Source of the DNA: Gorsachius magnificus
Lineage: Eukaryota; Chordata; Aves; Pelecaniformes; Ardeidae
Assembly: GCA_034008185.1 (NCBI GenBank)
Contig: CM067084.1
Location: 13,907,385-13,971,384, forward strand
Reading direction: 5' to 3'
Length of the DNA: 64,000 nucleotides
A program made the translations under genes and the position numbers. The notes under the pieces were generated by a model. The model was not told the DNA's origin. It saw only the letters and a list, made by a program, of their open reading frames with translations, and did no database searches. The stretch's first letter is position 1; each line of letters begins with the position of its first letter. Below are positions 25,151 through 38,300 of this stretch, piece by piece.

Positions 25151-28100
25151 GCGGTCAGTGGGACCATATGTGCGCACACGGTGGCATCGTCGTGCTCCAC
25201 GCACCCGTGGTCAGTGATCGGGGTGGGTAAAGACACGGCAGCCTCTCCATCGCTAATTGGAGCGATTTAGCTCAAGTTGACAAAGCCCTTTATGACAATC
25301 GGGGGTTCAGGCGAGCGATCCAATCTACATTTGACGGATGGCGAAGTGGAGCAGCTATTGCATTAATTCCTGACTGACTTTTTGAACACAGCAGGCGCGG
25401 GGTTGCTGCCCCTGAGGAGCTTTCTGGCTCGGCTCAAGTTGTATCTTCACACTCTGGCCAGCGCACGGTCTATGAGCAGGTCAAACGTTACCCGTGGCAC
25501 CGATACTTGAAACGTGCAGGAGAGGGCTGAGACAAAGGCGATTCCTGGAGGGATCACGAGAAACATACTCGTTGCTTTAGCTGCCCAGCTGCTGACAAAC
25601 TGGGTCAGGGCTCGGGATCTTCGCATGTGCCACCGCGTCACTTGATGGCTCGCATCATCCAAGCCTTCCTCCTAGCCAAAGGCTGTAAGGGGTTGCCATC
25701 CTCATTTCAAGCTCAAATTTGTTCTGGACACCAACCGTCATGCCAGTGTTTGTGAGATGAACCATGTAACTACAGCTGCTGCCTTTCATTCCAACCGTTG
25801 AATCTCTCCTTTGAAGGGTGCCCCTGCAACTCTTCACTGGAGACTGCTTTTGAAAAGCACGCTGCTATGCAGCCAAGGGGATTGTCACTGCAGTATCAGC
25901 CATCCCCTCAAATGCAGGCAGGTTTCACTGCCCCAGAAATTCTTACTAAGGCACATATGCAGAGCTTTTCTTTCTGTTGCCTATGAAACCGTGGGTCTGG
26001 AAGAAAAGAAGGAAGGAAATACCAGAAATGTTGATCGCCATAAGAAAAAGTGGCACTTTTTTCTCGTAACTCTACACCTCTTTCAGACAGTGCTTAAGGC
26101 CACAAGAATCTGTTTTACATTATTTGATTCTTACCGTGTTGAGGAAACTCTTTTGGAAATAACAGTTATGGCCTATACGCCATTAAGCTAAGCTTCCCCC
26201 CTCCTAAAATAATTTATAACTTCAGATAATTTTTATGGATTTCTCCATTTGGTTTATGTCTACCATTTATTAGTTTGTTGACTCAGAACTTTCTGGAATT
26301 ACCATTAGAATGCGTAATATGAATTGTAAATCCAAATGGTCATATTTATTTTCATGATATACTGCCTTTCAAGTATTAGAAGGTCATTGTAAGCTAATGC
26401 GCAAGCTTAAAACTTGGAATTGATTATATTTCTCTTTTGACAGTGTCATCAAAACTCAAGATTGCCATAGATTATTATAATTACAAGCTCCAAGGAGCAA
26501 TGTAAACTTCACAACCTAAATGCAGTTGCAAATTTATGTCACAGGAAAGCAGCACAATTTCTTCTCTTGCTAAGGCTTAGCTAGAGAAGTGTAAAGATTG
26601 AAGTTTCTGTAGGACTCTGGTACCATTTCTCAATCACATGATTCTATGATTCTGGTGCTGATGAGAAATATCTGTTATGCCTTAATTCAAATCCTTATTC
26701 AATGTACTTTTGAGAAATGATACCATGGTCCTACAGAAATGGCAATCTTCAGACATCTCTAGCTAAAAAAAAATTAAGGTATGTCCTTGAGCAATTCATC
26801 ATGACTCAAAGACAGATGAAAACTATCCTCACAGCTTGAAATACACATACATCCCTTTAGAAACTATTGCAGAATTAAAGATTTCTGCTTACTGCAGAAT
26901 TAATTGTTAATATTCCTATCATGCATTGTATCTATGAAAGATTTATCTGGAATCTTACATTTATGCAAATAAATAATAGTTTAAAAAAGCCCCAACACAA
27001 CCCAAACCAGTCTCAGACAAGACAGTGCAACCAGTAATACAGCTAACAAATGTGTGACTTACGAGTAATAGAAAAAGTAAATATTGGGGAAAATTATTTC
27101 CTCAAACACGTGAGAGAGAAGATTTTCAATTCAATAAGCAAATACCATCTTCAACTTCAGATTAAATATCTCCTAATTAACCTTAATAGATATATGTGCT
27201 AAGTGTCTAGTCTCTTCTCAGTGTACAATTAGTTTCCATTAGCATTTACACTAGATGTGTGCTTGTGTTAAGCTGTGCAAAAAGTCACAGTGACAGTGAT
27301 GAGATTAGGTGCCCATGTAATTAATGGAAAGAAAAAAAATGTTTTAGAAGTGGTAAAGTTCATTAACTGCCTTTTGTATTGAAGACAAATGTTAGCATTC
27401 CCCTTTCAAAAGTCCCTCAAAAGATTTAAGACAAAAATAGAGACACGCCATTCAGAGAAATGAATAACTGCGTTCCAGTGAAAATCAAAATGGGTTGAAT
27501 AAACCGTCATTAATACTGAATTAGCTTGAAAAATGTGCTTTCTTCCCACACAGGCATTTAACCTGATTGGGTACATGTACAATGAGCCTGGGGTAGTCAA
27601 TAGTTTCGAGACTGTGATTTAAACCACATGAAAGCACTGAAGTCAAACTTCCTCCTGAAGGAGCTTGGTGATCTGGTATGGAATCTGAAACTCCTTTCAT
27701 TGTTGTTTTCTGACGTAGGCTTAACTGCCTTTGTTTTTGTAAGCTACAGTCACAATGCCTACCCTGCAAAAACCAGTCACCCGTAAAGCTAGAGGATGTT
27801 CCTTATCCCCTGGATCCGCTACCTGAAGGGAAGCTTCCCACGAGGAGGCCTCTTTGCAGCCTTGGCCTCGGAGCCGTGGTGTGAGAAGGCGCGTGCAGGT
27901 CCAGCGCGTAGGATTCTTAAATGGAAAAACGCAGGTAGGAGCGTGCTTGCAGGGTGGAGAGGAAGCTGCACGTGTTCTGTAACCACTCCTTGCCTGACAG
28001 AGACTGCTAGGAACAAACCCAGCTAACTCACTCGCCAGCGGTGCTTCTTGCTATTAACGCGCAAAAGTACGTAAGTGTACTTCCCTTACACTCCACTGCC

Positions 28101-28560
28101 TTCAACTTCCCTGGGCTGTAACGCTCGCTATTCAGCTATCGCTTCTTCAGCGAAAAATCCTGAGTTTCTCTCACGAGATCCCTTAGATTTTGTAGTGGAG
28201 GTGTGGTTCTGCAGATTTCATTGTATTCTAAATAAAAATACTCTTGCATTAAAAACACAGCTGTACATTAATTTAACCCATTTAATACAAAGCCATGCAA
28301 AAGTGTACACTGCAGCTCACTTCTCGTTGTCTGCTGTTAGGATGCAATGCATATGCAGGAGAACGAGGGCACAGTCATGCTTCAAGTGCTAAGGGAGTGA
28401 TACAGGAATTGTGCACATTAACAGGAGATGTCCAAGGCAGACTGCCATTTCCCAAAAACATTTCAAATGAGACTACTGTGGTTCACCTTTTATTTTCAAA
28501 TTTATATTGAGTTTTGTCTTGTGACCAGGATTTAAGTATCAGGACAAACCGATTATCAAA
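25151..28560. other. Intergenic interval between CLGN promoter and MGAT4D 3' end
   Basis: About 3.4 kb. The first few hundred bases are moderately GC-rich, then the sequence is AT-rich, with a second mild GC rise near 27.8-28.0 kb. I found no exon chain, RNA gene or clear repeat. An ATTCTATGATTCT string at 26639 resembles a CR1 tail but lacks the rest of the element. Confidence 0.55.
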
Positions 28561-28576
28561 TTATAGGATCAAAAAT

Positions 28577-28582
28577 TTTATT
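28577..28582 (-). terminator. Possible MGAT4D polyadenylation signal (distal)
   Basis: Minus-strand AATAAA about 730 bases beyond the MGAT4D stop codon, followed by T- and GT-containing sequence. A second AATAAA lies at 29096-29101, about 210 bases beyond the stop. Which is used cannot be told from sequence alone. Confidence 0.4.
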
Positions 28583-29095
28583 TAAATAGATTTTCTTTCT
28601 ACAAAAATATAGTTACACGTAATACCCTTATTTCATGTAGTTAATTCAATGCACAATTCACTAAAAAGTTTTACAAGCCTCCCAACAATACCTGTTTAAG
28701 TTATTCAAATGGTAACTTGTAGGCACTTCCCATTTAAAAAAATATTAAACATAACTTATGCTACATTAAGGCTGAAACACACTTTGCCTGTTAAGTTTGA
28801 GATCCATTTTCATGTTATTAAGTTGTTCCTGTCTCTGTGGACTACTCTAAATACTTGCAATGAATAGTGACAACGTTTCCTTCAGTTCTACTTGCCCTCC
28901 AAAACTGACCAGTGTTCTCAGTGGAATTGAAAACCATGTTCTTAGTATTTTTCAAAAATGTCCATGTTTTTAGCTCTTCTATGTGTTAGTCCCTGAGACA
29001 ACCTGTAACACCTTATCAATTGTTTATAATAATACATATTGAATGTTGCCAAGCTAAGCTGAGATTTTTATATATGACACCTTACTCAAGAACAT

Positions 29096-29101
29096 TTTAT
29101 T
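29096..29101 (-). terminator. Possible MGAT4D polyadenylation signal (proximal)
   Basis: Minus-strand AATAAA followed within 30 bases by TGTTCTTG and GGTGTC, a reasonable GU-rich downstream element. Use of this site would give a short 3' UTR of about 0.2 kb. Confidence 0.4.
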
Positions 29102-29307
29102 GAAATTACTAACATAACTGGGTACTTTATAGCTTTTAATATTCTTTATATAAAGATTTAACAGTTATCGCAACTCTTTCCTAATACACAGTATTAAGAA
29201 TTAAATGGGTTTGGATTTGTTCTTTTTACCCAGCCAGTTTTTTGTTGCTGTTAGCCCAGTTTTCAAACAATCTGTAACAAGCGACACGTCAAAAATGTAT
29301 TTTTTTT

Positions 29308-29334
29308 TCAGTTTTCAGAGGTCTTGATAAGTAC
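29308..29334 (-). CDS. MGAT4D: MGAT4D last coding exon
   Basis: 27 nt encoding VLIKTSEN and TGA, at the same place as the short IHIKKATN end of MGAT4A. Acceptor TTTTTTTCAG. The 3' UTR follows toward lower coordinates. Confidence 0.87.
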   Translation of the reverse strand, partial: VLIKTSEN

Positions 29335-32300
29335 CTGAAAAAAACAAAATATATTATTTTCTAAAATCTGCAGAAGCATTGCCTAAGACATCAGCTTTTC
29401 CCTCCTTCCAACTACAGCTATAGTTTAAGGCTGTAGTAATTTTCTTCAGTGACTTCCACTGAATATTTCCTACTTATGGGTTCACACACATTCAGACACC
29501 AGAAAGAAGCTTGAAGAATAAAAAAATCACATGTTCATCTGAAAATGTTTGCATGTTATAATTAATTTGCAAGATGGTGACTGAAAAACCTAGAAAAGCC
29601 TCCCTGTTTCCTTTGGCTGGTTTGTTTATCGTGCCCCAAATTCTAGTGGCTACTTACAGCACTGCATAACTGGAGAATCATCCCATGTGAGCATTTCCAG
29701 CACTTTTTCTATCAAGTACATTTTACTGCTCCCCTGAATAATTAATAAAATTCTCCACTTGTGTGAGCTTCTCCATACAAAATCCCATTCAAAATTAAAT
29801 ACAAAGTAATGGTTATCAATACTACATGGTAGGAAGAACTGAAACTCATTTAATGAAGCTTTAATTAAAATGCTTTTATTAACATGCTTACCTCACTAAG
29901 TATTGCCCATACAGGAGAATCAGAATGGACTGATAAACGAATAGCCTGTATTTTTCCTATTGACTGATTGATACTTCCTCCTGCAATTCCGTTTTCAAAA
30001 GCCCCTAAATAAAAAAGTAAAACAAGACCCATACAAACATATGTTAGAATGAAATATGCTTCCAGGTGAGCTTATGCAAAAGCTCTAAATTACAAATTAG
30101 AACTTAACTCCAGGGGTACCACATTAGGGAAAAAAAATCTTTTGGAAAAGGTCAAACAATAACAACTGAAAGATAAAGCTATGAACAAGAAGGATTTATT
30201 CCTTCAGTTACAGCAATGAGGAGCTGGAGAAGAATACAAGAAAATAACAAGAAGTGCTGGTGAGGTGAAAGTGGTTCATTGGGAGCAAAGAGCAATTCCT
30301 TGGTAGAAGAGACAGAAGAAAGTGGCAAGCACAGCGGATCTCCCAATAGTCCATCTCTGTTCACTCAGTGGTGCGTTAGTTTAGGTACTAGTAGAAACCA
30401 GGCCTTGGTAGGCACGCGGAGAACGTGCAGTTCATTTAAGAGAAGTCACGCACTGCCCTGAGGAAGGAAGAGGGAAGCAAGGGTGGGGGCAAAATGGGGA
30501 AGGTACATTGCATCATGCTGCTGCTTCATTTCAGGTTGGAACACAAGTTAATGTTGTCATAATCGTAAGAAAGCCTTGGCTTCAGCTAAGGCTGCAAAAT
30601 CCAAACCAGAATCAATTATCCTATTAAGACCTTGCAGAGATTGCGATTAGTTTTTTCTTCTAATTAGATGCTTTGGCTTTTGCCACTGCTGGTGGGGTTC
30701 TTTATTATTTAAAACAAAGTAGGACAGTCATTGGTCAAATACCACATACTGTAATATTAGTAGCACAAAGGGTTTCTTTTCCTTACCAGTTCACCTTGGA
30801 ATGTTGTATTTATTACAGAGTTAATGAAATTCTCAAATGCAGAAGCATTTTATACATTAGAACAGAATTTCTGGTTTTCAAGTGACAAAACCTATTTTTA
30901 CCTATTTTTAAATATCCATCTTTGGTTGCTGGGTAGTTAAATTTACTTCCACTGTCAACCAGTTCTTTTCTTAGCATTTCCTGTAAAAAAAAAAACAAAA
31001 AACAAACCAACAAACAAACCAATAAAATCTTAGAAGTATTTTCTAGGGCATGATATTTTATGCTGAACATCATTCTTAAAATGAAATAGCTGTGTATTAC
31101 AGTTGGCAATGAGAGACTTACATCAGCTGGCAACACTTCCACGGTAGTGTTAAACAGTTTATCACCAGGGTGCTCCATGTTTCCACTTCTGAAGATGTAC
31201 CTGATGATAAAGGTGTATTATTTCCAGGTATTTTACACTTTAGAAAAGTTCTAGGGAAGTAATTCTTTCCAGTTTTGAAGGAAAGTTTCAAATACCTTTT
31301 CTTTAATGAGTTGTGGGCTATAGAGAACAGAAATAGGCATTGGAAATTTCCAATGTTTGACCAAACCATACTAGAGGCTTTTTGTTTTAAATGGAACAAG
31401 CATTAGAACCATCTTTCTCTGGAACCATGAATGCAAATGTTCCCCCTTTTTAGTGCTCAACTTCCAAATAAAATTAACTTTCCAGGTTGAAATGGCTAAA
31501 GGAAGATCTGCCCTCTGATCTGTTCCTGTCATCCTAAGGCTGAGGCGAGATGGGCTTCTGGAATGCAACGGCAGCAAAAATCCCTGTTTCTGCTCAACCA
31601 CATGCTACATGCCCTTTTTATCAATACTGATCAACTCAGGTGCTTCTAAATAATCTCCTTTATAGCCAATAAGCAACAGCACTGTCAAAGCAAGAATCCA
31701 AGCAAGAACACCTCCGAGATTTAAAAAACAAAACAAAACAAACAAAAAAAACAACACCCTATTTGGTTTTAAATTTCTGGCATTAGAGTTCTTAGGTATT
31801 TAGATCCAAAAAGAGCTAAGGAAATTTAAAGCATCAACCTCCCTCCTCTGGTATCAAACAATCAAGACCTAAGAAGACCAGCAAATACTATAGGAGTAAC
31901 GATAGATTTTCACAGGTTAGCACTGTGATGGGGCTGGGACCTTAGACAAGTTAGCTTCATCCAGTACAGCTTCCCATTAACAGGAAAATGCAAAAATATA
32001 GGGTACCCAAGTTTCCCAAAGCATTAACCAGTTAATTAACAGTGTTGATCACAGAACAGTTCTAACAACTGTCATTTAGTGCAGTTCACTAGATGGAGAT
32101 ACAGACTTGCTTTCTTAGTTTTGTTTTGGTTTTTTTTTTTTTTTAAATAAATGAGAAATCTACAATCTTTGCAGAAAAGGAAGTCTCTTAGTTTTGTGAC
32201 CAGTTTTGGGAGGAAATGTAACAACAGTGAAGGAGTTTTCTCTCTGAATATCATTACAGAGATATGGTAGTTTGTGTCAGAGACACTCTCCTGGAACTGT

Positions 32301-35300
32301 ATTTCTTGCTAGGTTAGTTTTAACTCAGATCTGTTCTCCAATCTGACACAGAGAGAAGAAGAAATTTTGCTGAACCAGGCAGGGCTGCTTCTTTTTGTGC
32401 CAACCTCAGTTTGTATTGTTCATAGATTAAGTCCTTCTGAACAACACTTCTCTGTCTTAAGCTACAGATGTCTCTTCCTTTCAAAGGTGCCCAAGTTGAA
32501 CGATGTGAAAACGGAGAAGATAGTTTCATACATTCAAGGTGGGACTTGGCTGTAGATCCAAACGCATGAAGTTAGAAGTCTGGCTGTGACCCAAGTGTTG
32601 GAGCTCTCATTACCCTCCATGAAGCTTAGCAACTGACTCAGGTGACCAAACAGAGGATGAGATGAATGGCTGTCTAGCTTCCACTGACTCTGTCAAGTAG
32701 ATCTCTATCTGTCGTGTATAGTAGGAGCTCACACACCTACTTTACGTAGACATCTCTACTCTAAACACCTACATTCAAGTCTCTGAATCTTTAACTGAAT
32801 ACCACTTTTATTAATTCACTTTTCATTATTTCCCTACAATAGTGATATTTTTTCTTTGCTTTCACCTACACTGGTAAGTGTCTGGTCTGGGACACGGCCT
32901 TTGACTTGACACCATGCAAACAGCCTGTTTGTAGTTATTGACAACTACAGAAACAAGGCTTTCGCTGACTCCATAATGAAATTCATTCATCAAAAAGAAA
33001 TTCCTTTGAGAATTATTTTAAGAGAATGTAAAACATTTACCTGAAGAAGTAACAGGAAAAAAAATTAAGCAGCTCTCTAATTACCAAGGAAGAAATGTAT
33101 TTCAGGGGGGGGAATTCAAGAAGAGGAGGAGATAAATAGCAAATTGTGGATTTTTTGTCAGTGACAACACTATAATTTATGTGAACAGTTGAGCACTGGT
33201 GATTTTGAACAGACTCAGTCATTTCCAAACTGGATATATGTAGGCTTCCATATTCCACATTGTGTAATACTTACTTCTCAACTTTTAGTGGCTTTAAAAA
33301 GGTGAAGCTGATGTAGTCCCCTGCCACTGGAGCTGAAGCCCAAAACCAGTCTTTTCCTTTGTAAACTTTTTCCAAGGTGTATTGCTGGTATGTTCTTAGG
33401 CTTGTATCCACTTTTGCAGGTGGATTATTATGTGCTTTATGTAACACAATTTTGCCAAAATCTTTATCCTGTTGGATATAAAGAAATGTAATTTCACTCA
33501 TACAATGAAAAAAAAGTGCTCCAGTTTCTTGAATTGCAACAGGAAGCTATTCCAGAAAATAATTACCTCAGTGTCAAAAAGTACACAATCTATTTCTAAT
33601 AGAAATAGAATATTAATTTCGGTGTAATCACCAAGACTCAACGTTACAGTTTGTAGACCAAGGTGTACTGATTATTTCTCTGTTGCATAGATTTAAAAAT
33701 AAACTTCTCCATGGTAAGCTACTACATAGTTGTCTCCTATGCCTTCTGCCAGAACATCTGACATTACTCTCTGCTAAAAGCTACATGAACCTCTAGTCTG
33801 ATCTAAGACAGCACTTCGAATGATCTCATGACTAGCCTAAACGGCGCCATCAGGACATCCATGAAGTCCGGTGCTTCTCTGCTCTTGTCCTTACCTGCTG
33901 TATGGTAGATCCACTGTTTGCTCTCCAAACTCTCCCTCAAAATCTATGGCCATCATGATAGCCACCCCCTCATCCTACCACTATACCTTCTTCTTAATAG
34001 TCCCTTGTACTGGGATTGTGGACTGTTCGGACAAAACAAACCCTCATAGCCATTTGTGTGTGTACAGTGCAGAGCACATAAAACCTTGCGCTGTGAAGAG
34101 GGTTCCTACATGCCATGAAACGCTACCGTGACCGGTCCAAGTGTTCAGATCAGAGATTCAAAAGTATTTGTGCAGAAGGAGCATGCCCCACCTGCAGTTC
34201 AGATGCCAGATCAATATTCTCCCCCCAAATTGGTAAACCAACTTTCTTGGACATGGAAATGCCATCTAATGACAAAGATGCAATGCTTGAAACTGATTTG
34301 AGAAACGAGTCAGAACACAAGCATATGATTTAGAAATACGGCATTCATTTGTTATCCTTACTTTCAAATTCTGTATCTTCCCAGCCAATGATGAATAAAT
34401 TCCCTCATGCTGAAAGAGAGATGGTTTAGCACGGATACGTAACTTCGCCTTTTCCTTTTCACAGTGTATCTGGAAAGAAAGTAAAAGGGAGGGAAGTTTT
34501 ATTTAAATAAAGGAGAGATAAATTAAGTTCCATAAGGCAATTTCATTATGTAGTTGAGGATATGGGTCCATTTTTTTAATCCATATTTAAATGAGTAATC
34601 CTTAGATTAACAGTCACCTTATTTCAATTACACTGTTTCTAGACCTAAACTTGTAGTTCCACTCATGGCGCTACGTAGATTTGAAGGCTCAGCCACCACT
34701 AATTCAGGGATTTCTGCACTGTATGCCATCAATCACACCTCAGAGTGACAAAAATAGACCTCAAATCTGAAACTGGTGGTTTTAACTTTTTCTGGCAAAT
34801 TTCATTTCAACCCTTGGCCTTGCCATATAATTCTAATTAAACTTTTCTGACCAAAACTGACCTTCTTTAGATAGATTCTAGTTACATTTCCATCTTTATC
34901 ATTTTGTCTCTTTCTGCTATGTTTGAGAGGCTTATAATGTACTATAGTATAAGTTATGTATCTTTTATCTTGTAATTATATAAAGCCCTTAGATACCGTA
35001 TTTCAATCCTGATTTTCCAGTTAAGTACACTTTGTGACATAACATATACCAGGAAATTAAGTAACTGTGATTGGTACTAATTTCTGAGTTTCGTTATTTT
35101 TGAATGATAGCAAATCACCTCTTTAAATGTAATTTTTTGCTCTGTATCTATACAGAGCATCATAGTTTGATACAATGAAGCAAACATGCTAAAATAATTA
35201 ATGAGACATAATGAAGCACAATGGCATAGAACAGAGCAAAGAGCTAAAACGAGACTCCCTGGGTTCTACTCTTGGTTCTGCCACAGAATTATTGTATGAG

Positions 35301-38300
35301 TTTGGAAGATCATTTAACTTCTCTGTATCCCAGTTCTCACATCTTTAGATTTGAGAGGATCATGCATTTACCTCTTCCATCAAGTGCTTTCAGTTCGATA
35401 AAAGAAAAATGTTACATAAACTCTATCACTGCCTTCTAAAGCCAGAAGTGATGAAGTCTTCGCTCAGATGGCTTAAACACCAAAACTCACAGGGGATTTA
35501 TGGTTTCCACAGAAGAGCTAATTAAAAGTTCAAAACCACCTGGAAAGCTCTAAAAAGAACTTAAGTATTTTTTATGTTTGTCCATGGTGCATGTTCAGCA
35601 AAACAATGTCAAAACACAATGCATGCAAAGTGATTTATTGGCAGCTGTTTCTTTGAAAAGCATACTATACTTTTGCTAGGAAAAAAAAAATCATTGTAAG
35701 AAAATAAATTTGTGCTCTTTTTACTGACAGGGTTTGCAGATCATCCTCTAGCATGTCTCCTTTCATGCTGTGGCAGCACTACCAAAAGACCTACTTATGG
35801 TAGTAGCCAAGAATAATCAGTAGCCCAGGACTGGTGTGGTCATTTGTGCAGAAACTGAGACAAGGCTCCTCGCTGAGACAGGGCTCCCATCTTTGCAGCC
35901 TGCTAGTCCCCACTACACTCGATAGATACATGCCACTTGCAATGATCACAGAACCACAGAATGGTTTGGGTTGGAAAGGACCTTAAAGATCATCTAGTTC
36001 CAACCCCCCTGCCATGGGCAGGAACATCTTCCACTAGACCAGGTTGCTCAAAGCCCCATCCATCCTGGCCTTGAACACTTCCAGGGATGGGGCATCCATA
36101 ACTTCTCTGCGCAACCTGTTCCGGTGCCTCACCACCCTCACCATAAAAAGTATCTTCCTTATATCCAATCTAAATCTACCCTCTTTCAATTTAAGACTGT
36201 TTCCCTTGTCCAATCACGACAGGCCCTGGCAAAAAGTCTTTCCCCATCCTTCTTATAAGCTCCCTTTAAGTAGTGAAAGGCTGCAATTACGGTCTTCCCA
36301 GAGCCTTCTCTTCCCCAGGCTGAGCGGCCCCAACCCTCTCAGCCTTTCTTCACAGGAGAGGTGCTCCAGCCCTCTTGGTCATTTTTGTGGCCCTCCTCTT
36401 CACCTGCTCTATCAGGTGCTTGTCTTTCTTGTGCTGGGGACCCCAGAGCTGGATGATGGTTCACAGGAGGCAAATGTGATGACGTTTCTGAACCACACAG
36501 AGATCTGATGGGTCCCATCATCACAAACTGTCTTCTCCAACTCGGTGAGCAGATGTAGCTGAATCTTGGTACATTAATACTCAGCTCAGGCCAAAAACAT
36601 GTGCCAAACACCCATCACCACAGGATCCCATGTAAAAGCCACACACATGTGCCCTGTTGACCCTCCCGTGAGGCACAGTGTGTGATCACTTAGGGAGACT
36701 CTTAATTGCTGGGAAAGGGGAAAGTGTGAGGATTCCCCTCAGCTTGCCTTCTCTGGCGCCTGTAGGAAAGTCCACTGCTTTAATCTGTCAAGCAGAAGAG
36801 GAGCAGCAGAGCTGGGATCTCTGTCCTTCTTCCAGCCTCCATTTTCTGCACTCTTATGAGTAGTCCCAGTAGACCATGCCACTGGTCATTCCACCCGAGG
36901 GCAGCGTGAGGCTGACTTATCTCAACGGGTTTTTGCAACCCACAGCAATTGAAATTGCAATTGCAGAAGTGAAACTTGCTGATACTGCTCTGCTTTGGCT
37001 TGGCCAGAGCAGACACATGTGAGCTGCCTGCCTGCCTTTCAGGAACACAGCTTTGGGTTTGGTATGAACAGGTCTTAGAAGCTAGAACAGTAATTTAAAA
37101 AAAAAAGAGAAGTAAAATGTTTCATCCACCAGATGGAAGTTGGGACATGTCAGCCAGACCTGGAATGGGTGATGTTAACATAACAGCATCTTTTTTTTTA
37201 TGCTGTTATCACAGGTAGGCAAGAACCTAAATTAGAGGTACTTGAGGCTCACTTAACTCCTGTGAGCCAGCCTTACCCACGGAGTAGGATTTCAAAGCTT
37301 ACTCCTATCTGTATGAAGTGGGAATGGAGACTCCTCAGTGGCATTACTCAGCATAACACCAGGGACCTTCCCCTCTCCCCAGGAGTCGCCTCTGCCACAC
37401 GGTAAAACTTGAAACTTGTTTGTTCCGCTCCCTTCAAGCTCCTGCTCTCCACAACTCCTATCTGTCTCTTCTTCCTTCCTTATCAACACAAAAGTAACAT
37501 GTGCCAACACCTGGAGTGGGCACCAGCTACACTAATCAAATACAACTCTTGAACCTTAAAAACCAAGACAGAGCAGGAACTCTGGCCAGTCCTCTGTGGC
37601 ACGGTCTGTTACACAAGACGACTGTCGAGAGAAAGAATGCAAAAGAACATAAAGAAATACTTAACATATCATTGGGCTGCTAGAAATGTCACCTTTTGCA
37701 ATTCAACACAACTGTTCCTTTCATTTTCAGGGGAAGTATAATTTAGTTTATTTGATCTATATGTTCCCCTGCATTTTTTTTTTTAGGCAAACAGTCAATT
37801 TCTTTTCCAGGTAGTAAAAGATTTAAAGCAAAACACTTAAGTTCTGCTTCCTGAAAGAAAGGAAATGGCACGCGAATTTCAGAACAAAAGTGATTGCAAT
37901 ATTGTGTGCTTTACTGACTTTCAAATTAGAAAGTCAGAAGCAGGTTCCAAGAAGTGATAGTCCACATAGGTTTACATATTCAAAATTGTCTTTGGTGCTG
38001 CAGGGTTGCCTACATGCCCAGCTGCAGTTAGATGTGAGCTCGGGCTGTCCGTGTTCTGAGCTGACTGAGGCAGAACAGCTCTGGTGTGGAAATCTGAATT
38101 TCTGTGAGTCAGGCCTTTCCACATGCCCCAAAGGGCTCAAACACCGGTGCCAGTCTGTGCAGATCTTTCCCCGCAAATTCCAAAGTCAGTCAGGTTTGAG
38201 AGATTTCTATTCCGCTTTTTGAAAATAAATTATTTTGTCACCGAGACTATTTGCATATTATTTATGTTCATAAATTCATAGAAATACTTACTGCATCCTT

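Noticed and set aside
26634..26656. ATTCTATGATTCT string as a further CR1 copy
   Set aside because: Only the tail-like octamer repeat is present; no CR1 body precedes it.
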